A DNA stretch of 10,620 nucleotides from Gammaproteobacteria bacterium RIFCSPLOWO2_02_FULL_56_15 (GTDB lineage: Bacteria; Pseudomonadota; Gammaproteobacteria; Eutrophobiales; Eutrophobiaceae), in NCBI GenBank assembly GCA_001801825.1, contig MGYR01000215.1, positions 7,260 to 17,879 of the forward strand, read 5' to 3'. Shown piece after piece: positions 1-6,055 of the stretch; positions within the stretch are counted from its first letter, which is position 1; each line of letters begins with the position of its first letter. The position numbers and the translations under genes are program-made. Under the pieces are notes generated by a model. The model was not told where the DNA came from. It searched no databases and worked only from the letters and a program-made list of their open reading frames with translations.

Positions 1-2317
1 CAAACGCAGCAAGAATACCTGCAACCAGACCCAAACATAGAAATTCCGCCACCAGTCCCGAAAGTATCTGCCTGCGGTTCGCACCAAGGGTACTCATCAA
101 GGCGGATTCTTGCGTACGTTCATCATGGGTGGTCTGCAAGGCCGCAAGCAGCACGACCAAACCGGAGAGCAAGGTAAATCCGAATACGAATTCCACGGCG
201 CTTACCACACGGTCCATAATACTGCGCACCTGGTTGATCAGCGCGTCGATATCCACGACAGTAACACTGGGAAAATGTTTTACCAGTTCCACCATCAGCT
301 TTTTTTCTTCGGGAGGCAGATAAAAACTGGTGATCCATGTCCCCGGAAAATCATCGAGCGACCCGGGGTTTGCGATTACAAAGAAATTCGCATTGAAAGA
401 ATCCCAGTCCACCTGTCTGAGACTGGTGATCGGTCCGCTTACTTCCTGTCCGCCGATAGTAAAGCGCAACTCATCATGGAGTTTCACCTGCAGATCGAGG
501 GCAATTCCTGTTTCGAGAGAGAATGCGGTGGTGTCCCCGCCGTCTTCCGGCCACCATTCACCGGCGATCAGTCGGTTGTCCTTCTGCAATTTACCGGCCC
601 AGGTCAGGTTATACTCACGGCTCGCACGGCGCCGCCCCTCGGGATCGGCAAAGGAATCCTCCGCAACCGCCTGGCCGTTGATTGCGGTCAGTCGGGCCCG
701 GATCATGGGATAGATATCTCCGGTAATCGCGGTATGCTCCTGGAGAAAGGCTTTTAAATCCGGCACCTGGTCCTGTTGTATGTTAATCAGAAAATAGTTG
801 GGCGTTCCTGCAGGAATCGTGTTACGCCAGTTCTCCAGGAGATCCGTGCGAACCAGCGTCAGGAGAATCATGACCATGACTCCCAGTCCGATACCCAGGA
901 TCTGCGCCACACTCTGTCCCCGGCGTCGGGCGATATTGGCCAGGCCATAACGTGCTGCAACTCCCACCCGGGAGCGTAACTTGTTCAGCATCAGGATAAT
1001 GCCTGTGGTACACAACGCCAGCAACAGGGCGGTGACAAGGATCCCGAAAAAAGTATACAACGTGAGATAAAAATTTCCGGATTGCCAGGGAGAGAGCAGC
1101 GCCAAAGCCAGGATGGATACAACATAAGTACCCGCCGCTCCTGGTGGTACAGGAGATAATTCACGGCGTAGTACCCGCAGGGGAGAAACCTTCCGCAAAC
1201 GGATGATCTGTGGCATTGCGAAACCGGTTACCGTGATTACGCCGGCGGCTATGCCGGTCACAACCGGCCAGGGCGATGGTGAAGGAATGGAATATTGCGT
1301 CAGTCCACTCATCATGGTTGTGAGTATCTCCTGAGCCAGATAACCCAGCAGGCATCCTCCCAGACTGCCTGCAAACGCCAGTATCAAGAGTTGCAGCAGA
1401 TAGACCCTGGTTATCGTGGACTGTTCCGCGCCAAGGCAGCGCATGATGGCGCAATTATCAAAATGTCGGACCGCATAACGCTGGGATGACATGGCCACCG
1501 CAAGTCCCGCAAGGGCAATGCTGACAAGTGCGGCGAGACCCAGAAACTGCTCGGCGCGCTCCAGTGCCCGCTTAAGTTCCGGGCGGGCATCCCGGATCCC
1601 CTGAATTCGCAGCCGTTCCTCACGGCTGATTCTCTCCATTTCATCCCGGAATACGGATAACTCATCCGCGCTGCCTCCCACGAGGAGGTAATACTGGACC
1701 CGGCTGCCCGGCAAGATGAGGCCCGTGGCCTCCAGATCAGCCTGGTTCATCAACAAACGGGGAGCAATAGCAAACAAATCACCCCCACGGTCCGGCTCAT
1801 AGGTCAGCACCCGGTCGACCTTGAAACTTGACTTGCCCAATTGCAGGACATCGCCGGTTCCCATCTCTAGGGTCTGCAACAGCCGCGCATCCACCCAAAC
1901 TACACCGGGTTCAGGCAATGTACCGGTGGTCTCCTCCTCACCAAACAGGGTGCTGCTGCTACGTAGCGTACCCCTGATCGGGTAGCCTTCCTCCACCGCC
2001 TTGACCTCTGACATCTGCATCTTCTCGCCTGCCACAACAACGCTGTTGAAGCTGGTTGTCCTGGTGGACACCAGTCTCAGTGCATGTGCCCTGTCGATAA
2101 TCCAGGGCTGGATCGGGTCACGTGCTCTGAGGACCAGATCAGCAGCCAGGAGCTCTGTAGCCTGTTGCTCCGTGGCCTGTCGGATTCGATCCGTGAAAAA
2201 ATTAACCGATGTAAGGCTGGCTACCGCAATCAGTACCGCCGCGGTAATCAACCGCAATTCGCCGGAACGCCAGTCGCGAAGAAGCCCCGACAGGGCGAGT
2301 CGCAGTATTTGCATCAT
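1..2317 (-). CDS. ybbP: FtsX-family ABC transporter permease, YbbP-like (C-terminus cut by window edge)
   Basis: Large inner-membrane permease that would work with the ATPase encoded just upstream. The frame stays open from the ATG at 2317 to the window edge, 772 codons, so it is partial at the C-terminus; E. coli YbbP is about 800 residues, so little is missing. Hydrophobic segments lie near residues 22-40, 256-276, 302-326, 347-368, 396-442, 467-487, 700-725 and 752-772, separated by two large polar domains (about 45-250 and 490-695). This is the duplicated FtsX layout of the COG3127 type. The start overlaps the ATPase stop as ATGA, which indicates translational coupling. A second ATG follows at once, so the start could be 2314. 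Family members are predicted to move lipophilic or toxic compounds or act as mechanotransducing machines; the substrate is unknown. Family assignment is firm; the symbol rests on the shared ybbA/ybbP/tesA neighbourhood. Confidence 0.88.
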   Translation of the reverse strand, partial: MMQILRLALSGLLRDWRSGELRLITAAVLIAVASLTSVNFFTDRIRQATEQQATELLAADLVLRARDPIQPWIIDRAHALRLVSTRTTSFNSVVVAGEKMQMSEVKAVEEGYPIRGTLRSSSTLFGEEETTGTLPEPGVVWVDARLLQTLEMGTGDVLQLGKSSFKVDRVLTYEPDRGGDLFAIAPRLLMNQADLEATGLILPGSRVQYYLLVGGSADELSVFRDEMERISREERLRIQGIRDARPELKRALERAEQFLGLAALVSIALAGLAVAMSSQRYAVRHFDNCAIMRCLGAEQSTITRVYLLQLLILAFAGSLGGCLLGYLAQEILTTMMSGLTQYSIPSPSPWPVVTGIAAGVITVTGFAMPQIIRLRKVSPLRVLRRELSPVPPGAAGTYVVSILALALLSPWQSGNFYLTLYTFFGILVTALLLALCTTGIILMLNKLRSRVGVAARYGLANIARRRGQSVAQILGIGLGVMVMILLTLVRTDLLENWRNTIPAGTPNYFLINIQQDQVPDLKAFLQEHTAITGDIYPMIRARLTAINGQAVAEDSFADPEGRRRASREYNLTWAGKLQKDNRLIAGEWWPEDGGDTTAFSLETGIALDLQVKLHDELRFTIGGQEVSGPITSLRQVDWDSFNANFFVIANPGSLDDFPGTWITSFYLPPEEKKLMVELVKHFPSVTVVDIDALINQVRSIMDRVVSAVEFVFGFTLLSGLVVLLAALQTTHDERTQESALMSTLGANRRQILSGLVAEFLCLGLVAGILAAF

Positions 2318-3000
2318 GATGCGGTTGCTATCCTGCCGCCGGCGAGTGTCAAACTGCGGGCACAGTGATCGGCGATAGCCGGGTCGTGAGTGACCAGGAC
2401 GAGGGTCGCGCCCCGTTCACGGTTCAAACGAAACAACAGATCAATGATCTGCTGGGCGGTTTTGTGGTCGAGATTGCCGGTTGGTTCATCTGCGAACAAC
2501 AGGCGTGGATTACCGGCGAAAGCCCTGGCAATCGCGACCCGCTGCTGTTCTCCACCGGACAATTGGCCAGGATAATGATGCAGACGGTGGTCCAAACCGA
2601 CTTCTGCCAGTCTCTCTCTCGCTTCAGGAAGGGGATCCCGCCTGCCCGCAAGTTCCAGCGGCAGCATGACGTTTTCCAGGGCTGTGAGTCCCGGCAACAA
2701 CTGGAAAGACTGGAACACAAAGCCGACGCGCTGGCTGCGCATCCGGGCACGTCCATCTTCATCCAGAGCGCCGAGATCCACGCCGTCGAGTAATATCTTA
2801 CCACTGGTGGCTATATCGAGTCCGGCCATCAGACCCAGCAGGGTGGATTTCCCGGAACCCGATACGCCGATAATCGCGATTGTCTCCCCCTTCAGGATAC
2901 TGAAATTGATATCCTCAAGGATAACAAGATCGCCTTCAGGACTTGCGACTTGCTTTCCCAGATCCTCTGCCTGCAAAATAGCCCCTGAGGTCAACCCCAT
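2314..3000 (-). CDS. ybbA: ABC transporter ATP-binding protein, YbbA/LolD-like
   Basis: Cytoplasmic ATPase subunit of an FtsX-type ABC system, 228 residues, the same length as E. coli YbbA. Visible motifs are Walker A GVSGSGKST (45-53), Q-loop Gln97 in VFQSFQLLP, signature LSGGEQQR (147-154), Walker B LLFADEP (167-173, catalytic Glu172), D-loop NLD (176-178) and H-loop His205. The LSGGEQQR signature and the ALENVMLPLEL stretch are typical of the MacB/LolD/YbbA group. The start at 3000 is preferred over an in-frame ATG at 3069: it gives the family length and has an AGGAG at 3015-3011, ten bases upstream. The longer version would add 23 residues unlike the family and would lie inside the divergent esterase. 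Downstream it overlaps the permease by four bases (ATGA). Any promoter must lie inside the esterase coding sequence. Confidence 0.92.
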   Translation of the reverse strand: MGLTSGAILQAEDLGKQVASPEGDLVILEDINFSILKGETIAIIGVSGSGKSTLLGLMAGLDIATSGKILLDGVDLGALDEDGRARMRSQRVGFVFQSFQLLPGLTALENVMLPLELAGRRDPLPEARERLAEVGLDHRLHHYPGQLSGGEQQRVAIARAFAGNPRLLFADEPTGNLDHKTAQQIIDLLFRLNRERGATLVLVTHDPAIADHCARSLTLAGGRIATAS

Positions 3001-3640
3001 GTTTATGAGACTCCTGTTAATTATTTCAACCTGTTGTTTTCTACCTGCCGCCGTAGCTGAGCGGACCATCCTGGTCCTTGCAGACAGTCTCAGCGCCAGC
3101 TACGGTATTGCTGTTGAGGACGGCTGGGTTACCTTGCTGCAGGATCGTCTGCACCTGCAAGGTTACAATTATCGTGTTATCAATGCCAGCATCAGCGGCG
3201 ATACTACCGCTGGGGCCAGTGCCCGTCTCGTCCCGCTGCTTTCGCATGAACAAGCGGATATAGCAGTAATAGAACTCGGCGGTAATGACGGACTCAGGGG
3301 TCTGTCTATTATGGAAATCAAGAAAAATCTAGTCCGGATTATCCGTCAGCTTCTGCAAAAAAACATCAGAGTTCTGCTGATACCCATGCAGATACCTCCC
3401 AACTATGGCCAGATCTACACTACTAAGTTCAGAGAAATCTACACCGAGTTGGCAGCAGAATATGGGATTACTCTGAGTCGTTTTATTCTTGATAACATCG
3501 TGCTGGAACAACCGGAACTCATACAGGAAGACGGGATACATCCGAAGGCCGAGGCGCAGCCGATGATGCTGGACAATATATGGTTCGATCTGCAACCCAT
3601 GCTCAAGAAGAATGATGAGGCCCATGAAATTCTGCAGTGA
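2999..3640 (+). CDS. tesA: Periplasmic SGNH/GDSL esterase, TesA-like (arylesterase / lysophospholipase / thioesterase I)
   Basis: Secreted serine hydrolase of the SGNH family, 213 residues; E. coli TesA is similar in size. The N-terminus is a signal peptide (basic RLLL, hydrophobic core, AVA cleavage site before ERTIL). Counting from the Met at 3005, the catalytic blocks are Ser28 in LADSLSASY, Gly65 in NASISGDT, Asn94 in ELGGNDGLRG, and Asp176/His179 in DGIHP. All four SGNH residues are present. The GDSL glycine is replaced by alanine (codon GCA), which is unusual. Start 2999 is chosen because TGAGG at 2986-2990 sits eight bases upstream; the ATG at 3005 is the alternative and gives 211 residues. 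The gene is divergent from the ybbA-like ATPase, as in E. coli, and its 3' end overlaps the Nudix gene. Family members cleave acyl esters and thioesters in the periplasm; the substrate here cannot be told. Confidence 0.9.
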   Translation: MFMRLLLIISTCCFLPAAVAERTILVLADSLSASYGIAVEDGWVTLLQDRLHLQGYNYRVINASISGDTTAGASARLVPLLSHEQADIAVIELGGNDGLRGLSIMEIKKNLVRIIRQLLQKNIRVLLIPMQIPPNYGQIYTTKFREIYTELAAEYGITLSRFILDNIVLEQPELIQEDGIHPKAEAQPMMLDNIWFDLQPMLKKNDEAHEILQ

Positions 3641-4187
3641 GTGCGGCGCGGGCATCAATATACAAATCCCCCCGGGTGATGACCGCCAGCGTTATGTCTG
3701 TAATCACTGCGGTTTCATCCATTATCAGAATCCCAGGATTGTCGCAGGTAGTCTGCCCGTCTGGAAAGACCAGATCCTGTTGTGCCGCCGTGCGATAGAA
3801 CCACGTTATGGTCTCTGGACCTTGCCAGCGGGATTCATGGAGTTGGGGGAAACCACGCTGGAGGCCGCTATCCGGGAAACCAGGGAGGAAGCTAACGCCC
3901 GGATCCAAATCAAAGGACTGTATGTTGTGATCAATCTCCCCGAGGTCAATCAGGTGTACATGATGTTCCGGGCCGAATTACTGAACCTGGATTTCGGGCC
4001 CGGGACTGAAAGTCTGGATGTCAGACTTTGCAGAGAGGCGGATATTCCCTGGGATGAGCTGGCCTTTGGTACGATCCGGCATACGCTGAACTACTATTTT
4101 AATGATCGGCGGGAAGGAGCTTTCCCGCTACATATGGGTGATATCGTAAAGGAAGGAGACCACTTTAGTTACCGAAGCTCATCTTGA
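3624..4187 (+). CDS. Zinc-ribbon Nudix hydrolase
   Basis: Cytoplasmic pyrophosphohydrolase of 187 residues. The N-terminus is a small zinc ribbon with Cys4/Cys7 and Cys26/Cys29 (FCSEC and VCNHC), followed by the HYQNPRIVAG strand typical of the Nudix_N_2 type. The Nudix box spans Gly70 to Ala92: Gly70, Glu76, Arg84-Glu85 and Glu88-Glu89 are in place, so the metal-binding core is intact. The last glycine of the box is Asn91 and position 86 is Thr. Homologues I remember from pseudomonads also lack that glycine, so this looks like a subfamily trait. Such enzymes cleave nucleoside diphosphates linked to another group (ADP-ribose, NADH, FAD and similar); the substrate cannot be read from sequence. 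The start at 3624 gives the usual MKFC opening; ATGs at 3612 and 3615 are alternatives. It overlaps the esterase end by 17 bases, so the two are probably cotranscribed. Confidence 0.88.
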   Translation: MKFCSECGAGINIQIPPGDDRQRYVCNHCGFIHYQNPRIVAGSLPVWKDQILLCRRAIEPRYGLWTLPAGFMELGETTLEAAIRETREEANARIQIKGLYVVINLPEVNQVYMMFRAELLNLDFGPGTESLDVRLCREADIPWDELAFGTIRHTLNYYFNDRREGAFPLHMGDIVKEGDHFSYRSSS

Positions 4188-4331
4188 AGCTCACCGCCCT
4201 ATGTGGGTTCCTGCAGGCATGTATCTCAGCATCTATCAGATCCCCGTTCTCCTACCCCGGCATAAACCGGTGCGTCATAAATACCGATAAACCAGTGACT
4301 TCAGAAGACGGGAATAACACGAATAATGCAC

Positions 4332-4361
4332 TTGAATTAAAAATTCAGATCGTTATTGTAT
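4332..4361 (+). promoter_or_regulatory. Possible sat promoter with overlapping inverted repeat
   Basis: TTGAAT at 4332-4337 followed by TATTGT at 4354-4359 (16-base spacer) or TTGTAT at 4356-4361 (18-base spacer) could be a weak sigma-70 promoter. A perfect inverted repeat, TGAATT-AAA-AATTCA at 4333-4347, overlaps the putative -35 box and might be an operator. The region is AT-rich, so such matches arise easily by chance. This is inference only. Confidence 0.35.
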
Positions 4362-4390
4362 GCGCCTCTTTCCAGCACTGAAACTCTACA

Positions 4391-4396
4391 GAGGAA
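4391..4396 (+). promoter_or_regulatory. Ribosome binding site of sat
   Basis: GAGGAA ends three bases before the ATG at 4400 (GAGG alone leaves five bases). It fixes the start of sat at that codon, which also gives the familiar MIKPHGS opening. Confidence 0.7.
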
Positions 4397-4399
4397 TTT

Positions 4400-5602
4400 A
4401 TGATCAAGCCCCACGGCTCCGAGAAGCTCAAACCCTTGTATGTCGAGGATGATTTACGACGCCAGAACCTGATAAAGGAATCAGAAAGTCTGCCTGCATT
4501 ACTGATTAATTCTGCCGCAGCTGCCAACGCAGTTATGCTGGGAGCCGGTTATTTCACCCCACTGAATGGTTACATGAATATAACCGATTCCCTTACCGTG
4601 GCGGAGAAGATGCACACGGCAAGCGGGCTGTTCTGGCCGATACCATGCATGAATCTGGCGCATGATATCGATCAAATCAAGGGGGCGAAGCGCATTGCTC
4701 TGAAGGACCCGAATATTACGGGTAATCCAGTTATCGCGATTCAGACCGTAAAGGCAATTGAAACCTTGAGCGATGTACAGCTTGATCGGATTGCAGAAAA
4801 AGTCTTTGGTTCACTGTCCACGGATCACCCCGGGGTCACAACCTTCAGGAAACTTGGTAAACATGTTATCTCCGGTCCTATCGAGGTACTGAGCTACAGT
4901 TACTTTGCCAGGGATTTCCCTGAAACCTTCCGCACCGCAACAGAGATCCGTGAGAGCATAAAGAATAAGGGGTGGAATCGGGTCGTCGCATTTCAAACCC
5001 GCAATCCCATGCATAGAGCACATGAAGAACTCTGTAAGATGGCGATGGAGAGTATCCATGCCGACGGTGTTCTCATCCATATGTTGCTTGGCAAGTTGAA
5101 GCCTGGCGATATCCCCGCAGAAGTCAGGGACGCAGCCATCCGTAAAATGGTTGAACTCTATTTTCCTCCAGATACGGTCATGGTCACCGGGTATGGATTC
5201 GATATGCTGTATGCCGGTCCGCGGGAAGCTGTTTTACATGCTGTATTCCGCCAGAATGCGGGCTGTACTCATTTTATTGTAGGTCGCGATCACGCCGGTG
5301 TAGGCAGCTTTTATGGACCCTTTGATGCTCAGAAAATATTTTCGAGCGAGGTACCCGAAGGTGCCCTTGAAATTAAAATCTTCAATGCCGACCACACCGC
5401 ATACTCCAGAAAACTAAATCGTGTGGTCATGATGTGCGATGTGCCGGATCACACTCCAGAGGACTTTGTCATGTTGTCTGGTACACGGGTGCGGGACATG
5501 CTCGCAGCAGGACAGGCACTGCCACTGGAGTTTGCCCGGCCGGAGGTCGCTGAGATACTCATGAGATATTACCAGCAGGAGACTGCTGCCAAAGCAGAAT
5601 GA
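4400..5602 (+). CDS. sat: Sulfate adenylyltransferase (ATP sulfurylase), single-chain Sat type
   Basis: Interconverts ATP plus sulfate and adenosine 5'-phosphosulfate (APS) plus pyrophosphate in the cytoplasm. At 400 residues it has the usual length of bacterial single-chain Sat, with no APS-kinase domain fused. An N-terminal PUA-like region (about 1-165) contains the AGYFTPLNGYMN segment. The catalytic domain has QTRNPMHRAHE at 199-209 with the HxxH pair His205/His208, GRDHAG at 295-300 binding nucleotide, and SGTRVR at 360-365. The sequence resembles Sat of sulfur-oxidising gammaproteobacteria such as Allochromatium, which run it toward ATP and sulfate, but the same fold also serves assimilation in some bacteria. 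E. coli uses the unrelated CysD/CysN instead. No aprBA, aprM or other cys gene is nearby, so direction cannot be settled. It appears to be its own transcription unit, with gaps of 212 bases before and 142 after. Confidence 0.95.
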   Translation: MIKPHGSEKLKPLYVEDDLRRQNLIKESESLPALLINSAAAANAVMLGAGYFTPLNGYMNITDSLTVAEKMHTASGLFWPIPCMNLAHDIDQIKGAKRIALKDPNITGNPVIAIQTVKAIETLSDVQLDRIAEKVFGSLSTDHPGVTTFRKLGKHVISGPIEVLSYSYFARDFPETFRTATEIRESIKNKGWNRVVAFQTRNPMHRAHEELCKMAMESIHADGVLIHMLLGKLKPGDIPAEVRDAAIRKMVELYFPPDTVMVTGYGFDMLYAGPREAVLHAVFRQNAGCTHFIVGRDHAGVGSFYGPFDAQKIFSSEVPEGALEIKIFNADHTAYSRKLNRVVMMCDVPDHTPEDFVMLSGTRVRDMLAAGQALPLEFARPEVAEILMRYYQQETAAKAE

Positions 5603-5629
5603 CCTTTCATTTCCCTGGTAGCGAATCTA

Positions 5630-5658
5630 TTGACAAAAATGATTTTCCGCTATATTGT
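5630..5658 (+). promoter_or_regulatory. Sigma-70-type promoter of groESL
   Basis: A perfect -35 box TTGACA lies at 5630-5635. The -10 box is either TATTGT at 5653-5658 (17-base spacer) or TATATT at 5651-5656 (15-base spacer). Transcription would begin within or just before the CIRCE element. I see no match to the sigma-32 consensus (CTTGAAA / CCCCATNT) in this gap, which suggests vegetative transcription limited by a repressor. Confidence 0.8.
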
Positions 5659-5684
5659 TAGCACTCATCGGAATAGAGTGCTAA
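5658..5684 (+). promoter_or_regulatory. CIRCE element (HrcA operator) of groESL
   Basis: Perfect match to the consensus TTAGCACTC-N9-GAGTGCTAA, with arms at 5658-5666 and 5676-5684. CIRCE is the binding site of the heat-shock repressor HrcA, whose activity depends on GroEL itself. Here it abuts or overlaps the -10 box and the transcription start, a position where bound HrcA would block initiation. It implies that an hrcA gene lies elsewhere in the genome. E. coli lacks this system, so the host differs from the enterics in its groE control. Confidence 0.96.
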
Positions 5685-5728
5685 CAGCTCGGGTATATAT
5701 TCAGGTGTTTCATAGACTTATTAATAAC

Positions 5729-5734
5729 GGAGGT
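5729..5734 (+). promoter_or_regulatory. Ribosome binding site of groES
   Basis: GGAGGT is a near-perfect anti-16S match, ten bases before the ATG at 5745. It confirms that start and fits the high expression expected of a chaperonin. Confidence 0.75.
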
Positions 5735-5744
5735 AGTCGTTAAA

Positions 5745-6032
5745 ATGAAAATTCGTCCTTTACATGACCGGATAGTTGCAAAACGCCTGCCAGAGGAAAA
5801 GACCTCGGCCGGGGGAATCGTTATACCGGACACTGCCACTGAAAAACCGATTCAGGGCGAAGTAATTTCGGTTGGAAACGGAAAGCTTCTGGATAACGGT
5901 CAAGTACGCGCACTGGCCGTTAAAAAGGGCGACAAGGTCCTTTTCGGCAAATATTCAGGTACCGAAGTCAAGCTCGGTGGAGAAGAATATCTGGTGCTGC
6001 GTGAAGACGACATCATGGGCATTATTGAATAA
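5745..6032 (+). CDS. groES: Co-chaperonin GroES (10 kDa, Cpn10)
   Basis: Seven-membered lid of the GroEL chamber, 95 residues, within the normal 94-97 range. It opens with the standard MKIRPLHDRI strand. The mobile loop (about residues 16-33) contains SAGGIVIP, whose hydrophobic IVI tripeptide docks on the GroEL apical domain. The chain ends with LREDDIMGIIE, a normal Cpn10 C-terminus. It is the first gene of the groESL operon, directly below the CIRCE-controlled promoter, and groEL follows after 23 bases. Nothing is missing or unusual. Confidence 0.98.
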   Translation: MKIRPLHDRIVAKRLPEEKTSAGGIVIPDTATEKPIQGEVISVGNGKLLDNGQVRALAVKKGDKVLFGKYSGTEVKLGGEEYLVLREDDIMGIIE

Positions 6033-6055
6033 AGAAGCTCTCAGAGGAGATTGAA

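Larger units (their letters stand above)
4188..4399. other. Intergenic region between Nudix gene and sat
   Basis: This 212-base stretch carries no gene I can support. It has no hairpin with a T-run that would end the esterase-Nudix transcript. Its right part is AT-rich and holds a possible promoter and inverted repeat for sat, listed separately. A TTG-initiated 65-codon frame at 4184-4381 and a 29-codon ATG frame at 4201-4290 have no ribosome binding site and no recognisable product. Confidence 0.6.

Noticed and set aside
110..757. 215-codon plus-strand open frame
   Set aside because: Lies wholly antisense to the FtsX permease, whose frame is continuous with clear membrane segments; the translation resembles no protein family and has no convincing start signal.
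2001..2793. Several plus-strand open frames opposite the permease start and the ABC ATPase
   Set aside because: They are shadows of strongly motif-supported minus-strand genes.
2666..2998. Upstream in-frame extension of the esterase
   Set aside because: It would be antisense to the ATPase Walker A region and would bury the signal peptide inside the protein; the start at 2999 has a ribosome binding site.
4184..4381. TTG-initiated 65-codon frame overlapping the Nudix stop, with a signal-peptide-like start
   Set aside because: No ribosome binding site, a rare start codon, no recognisable product, and it runs through the likely sat promoter.
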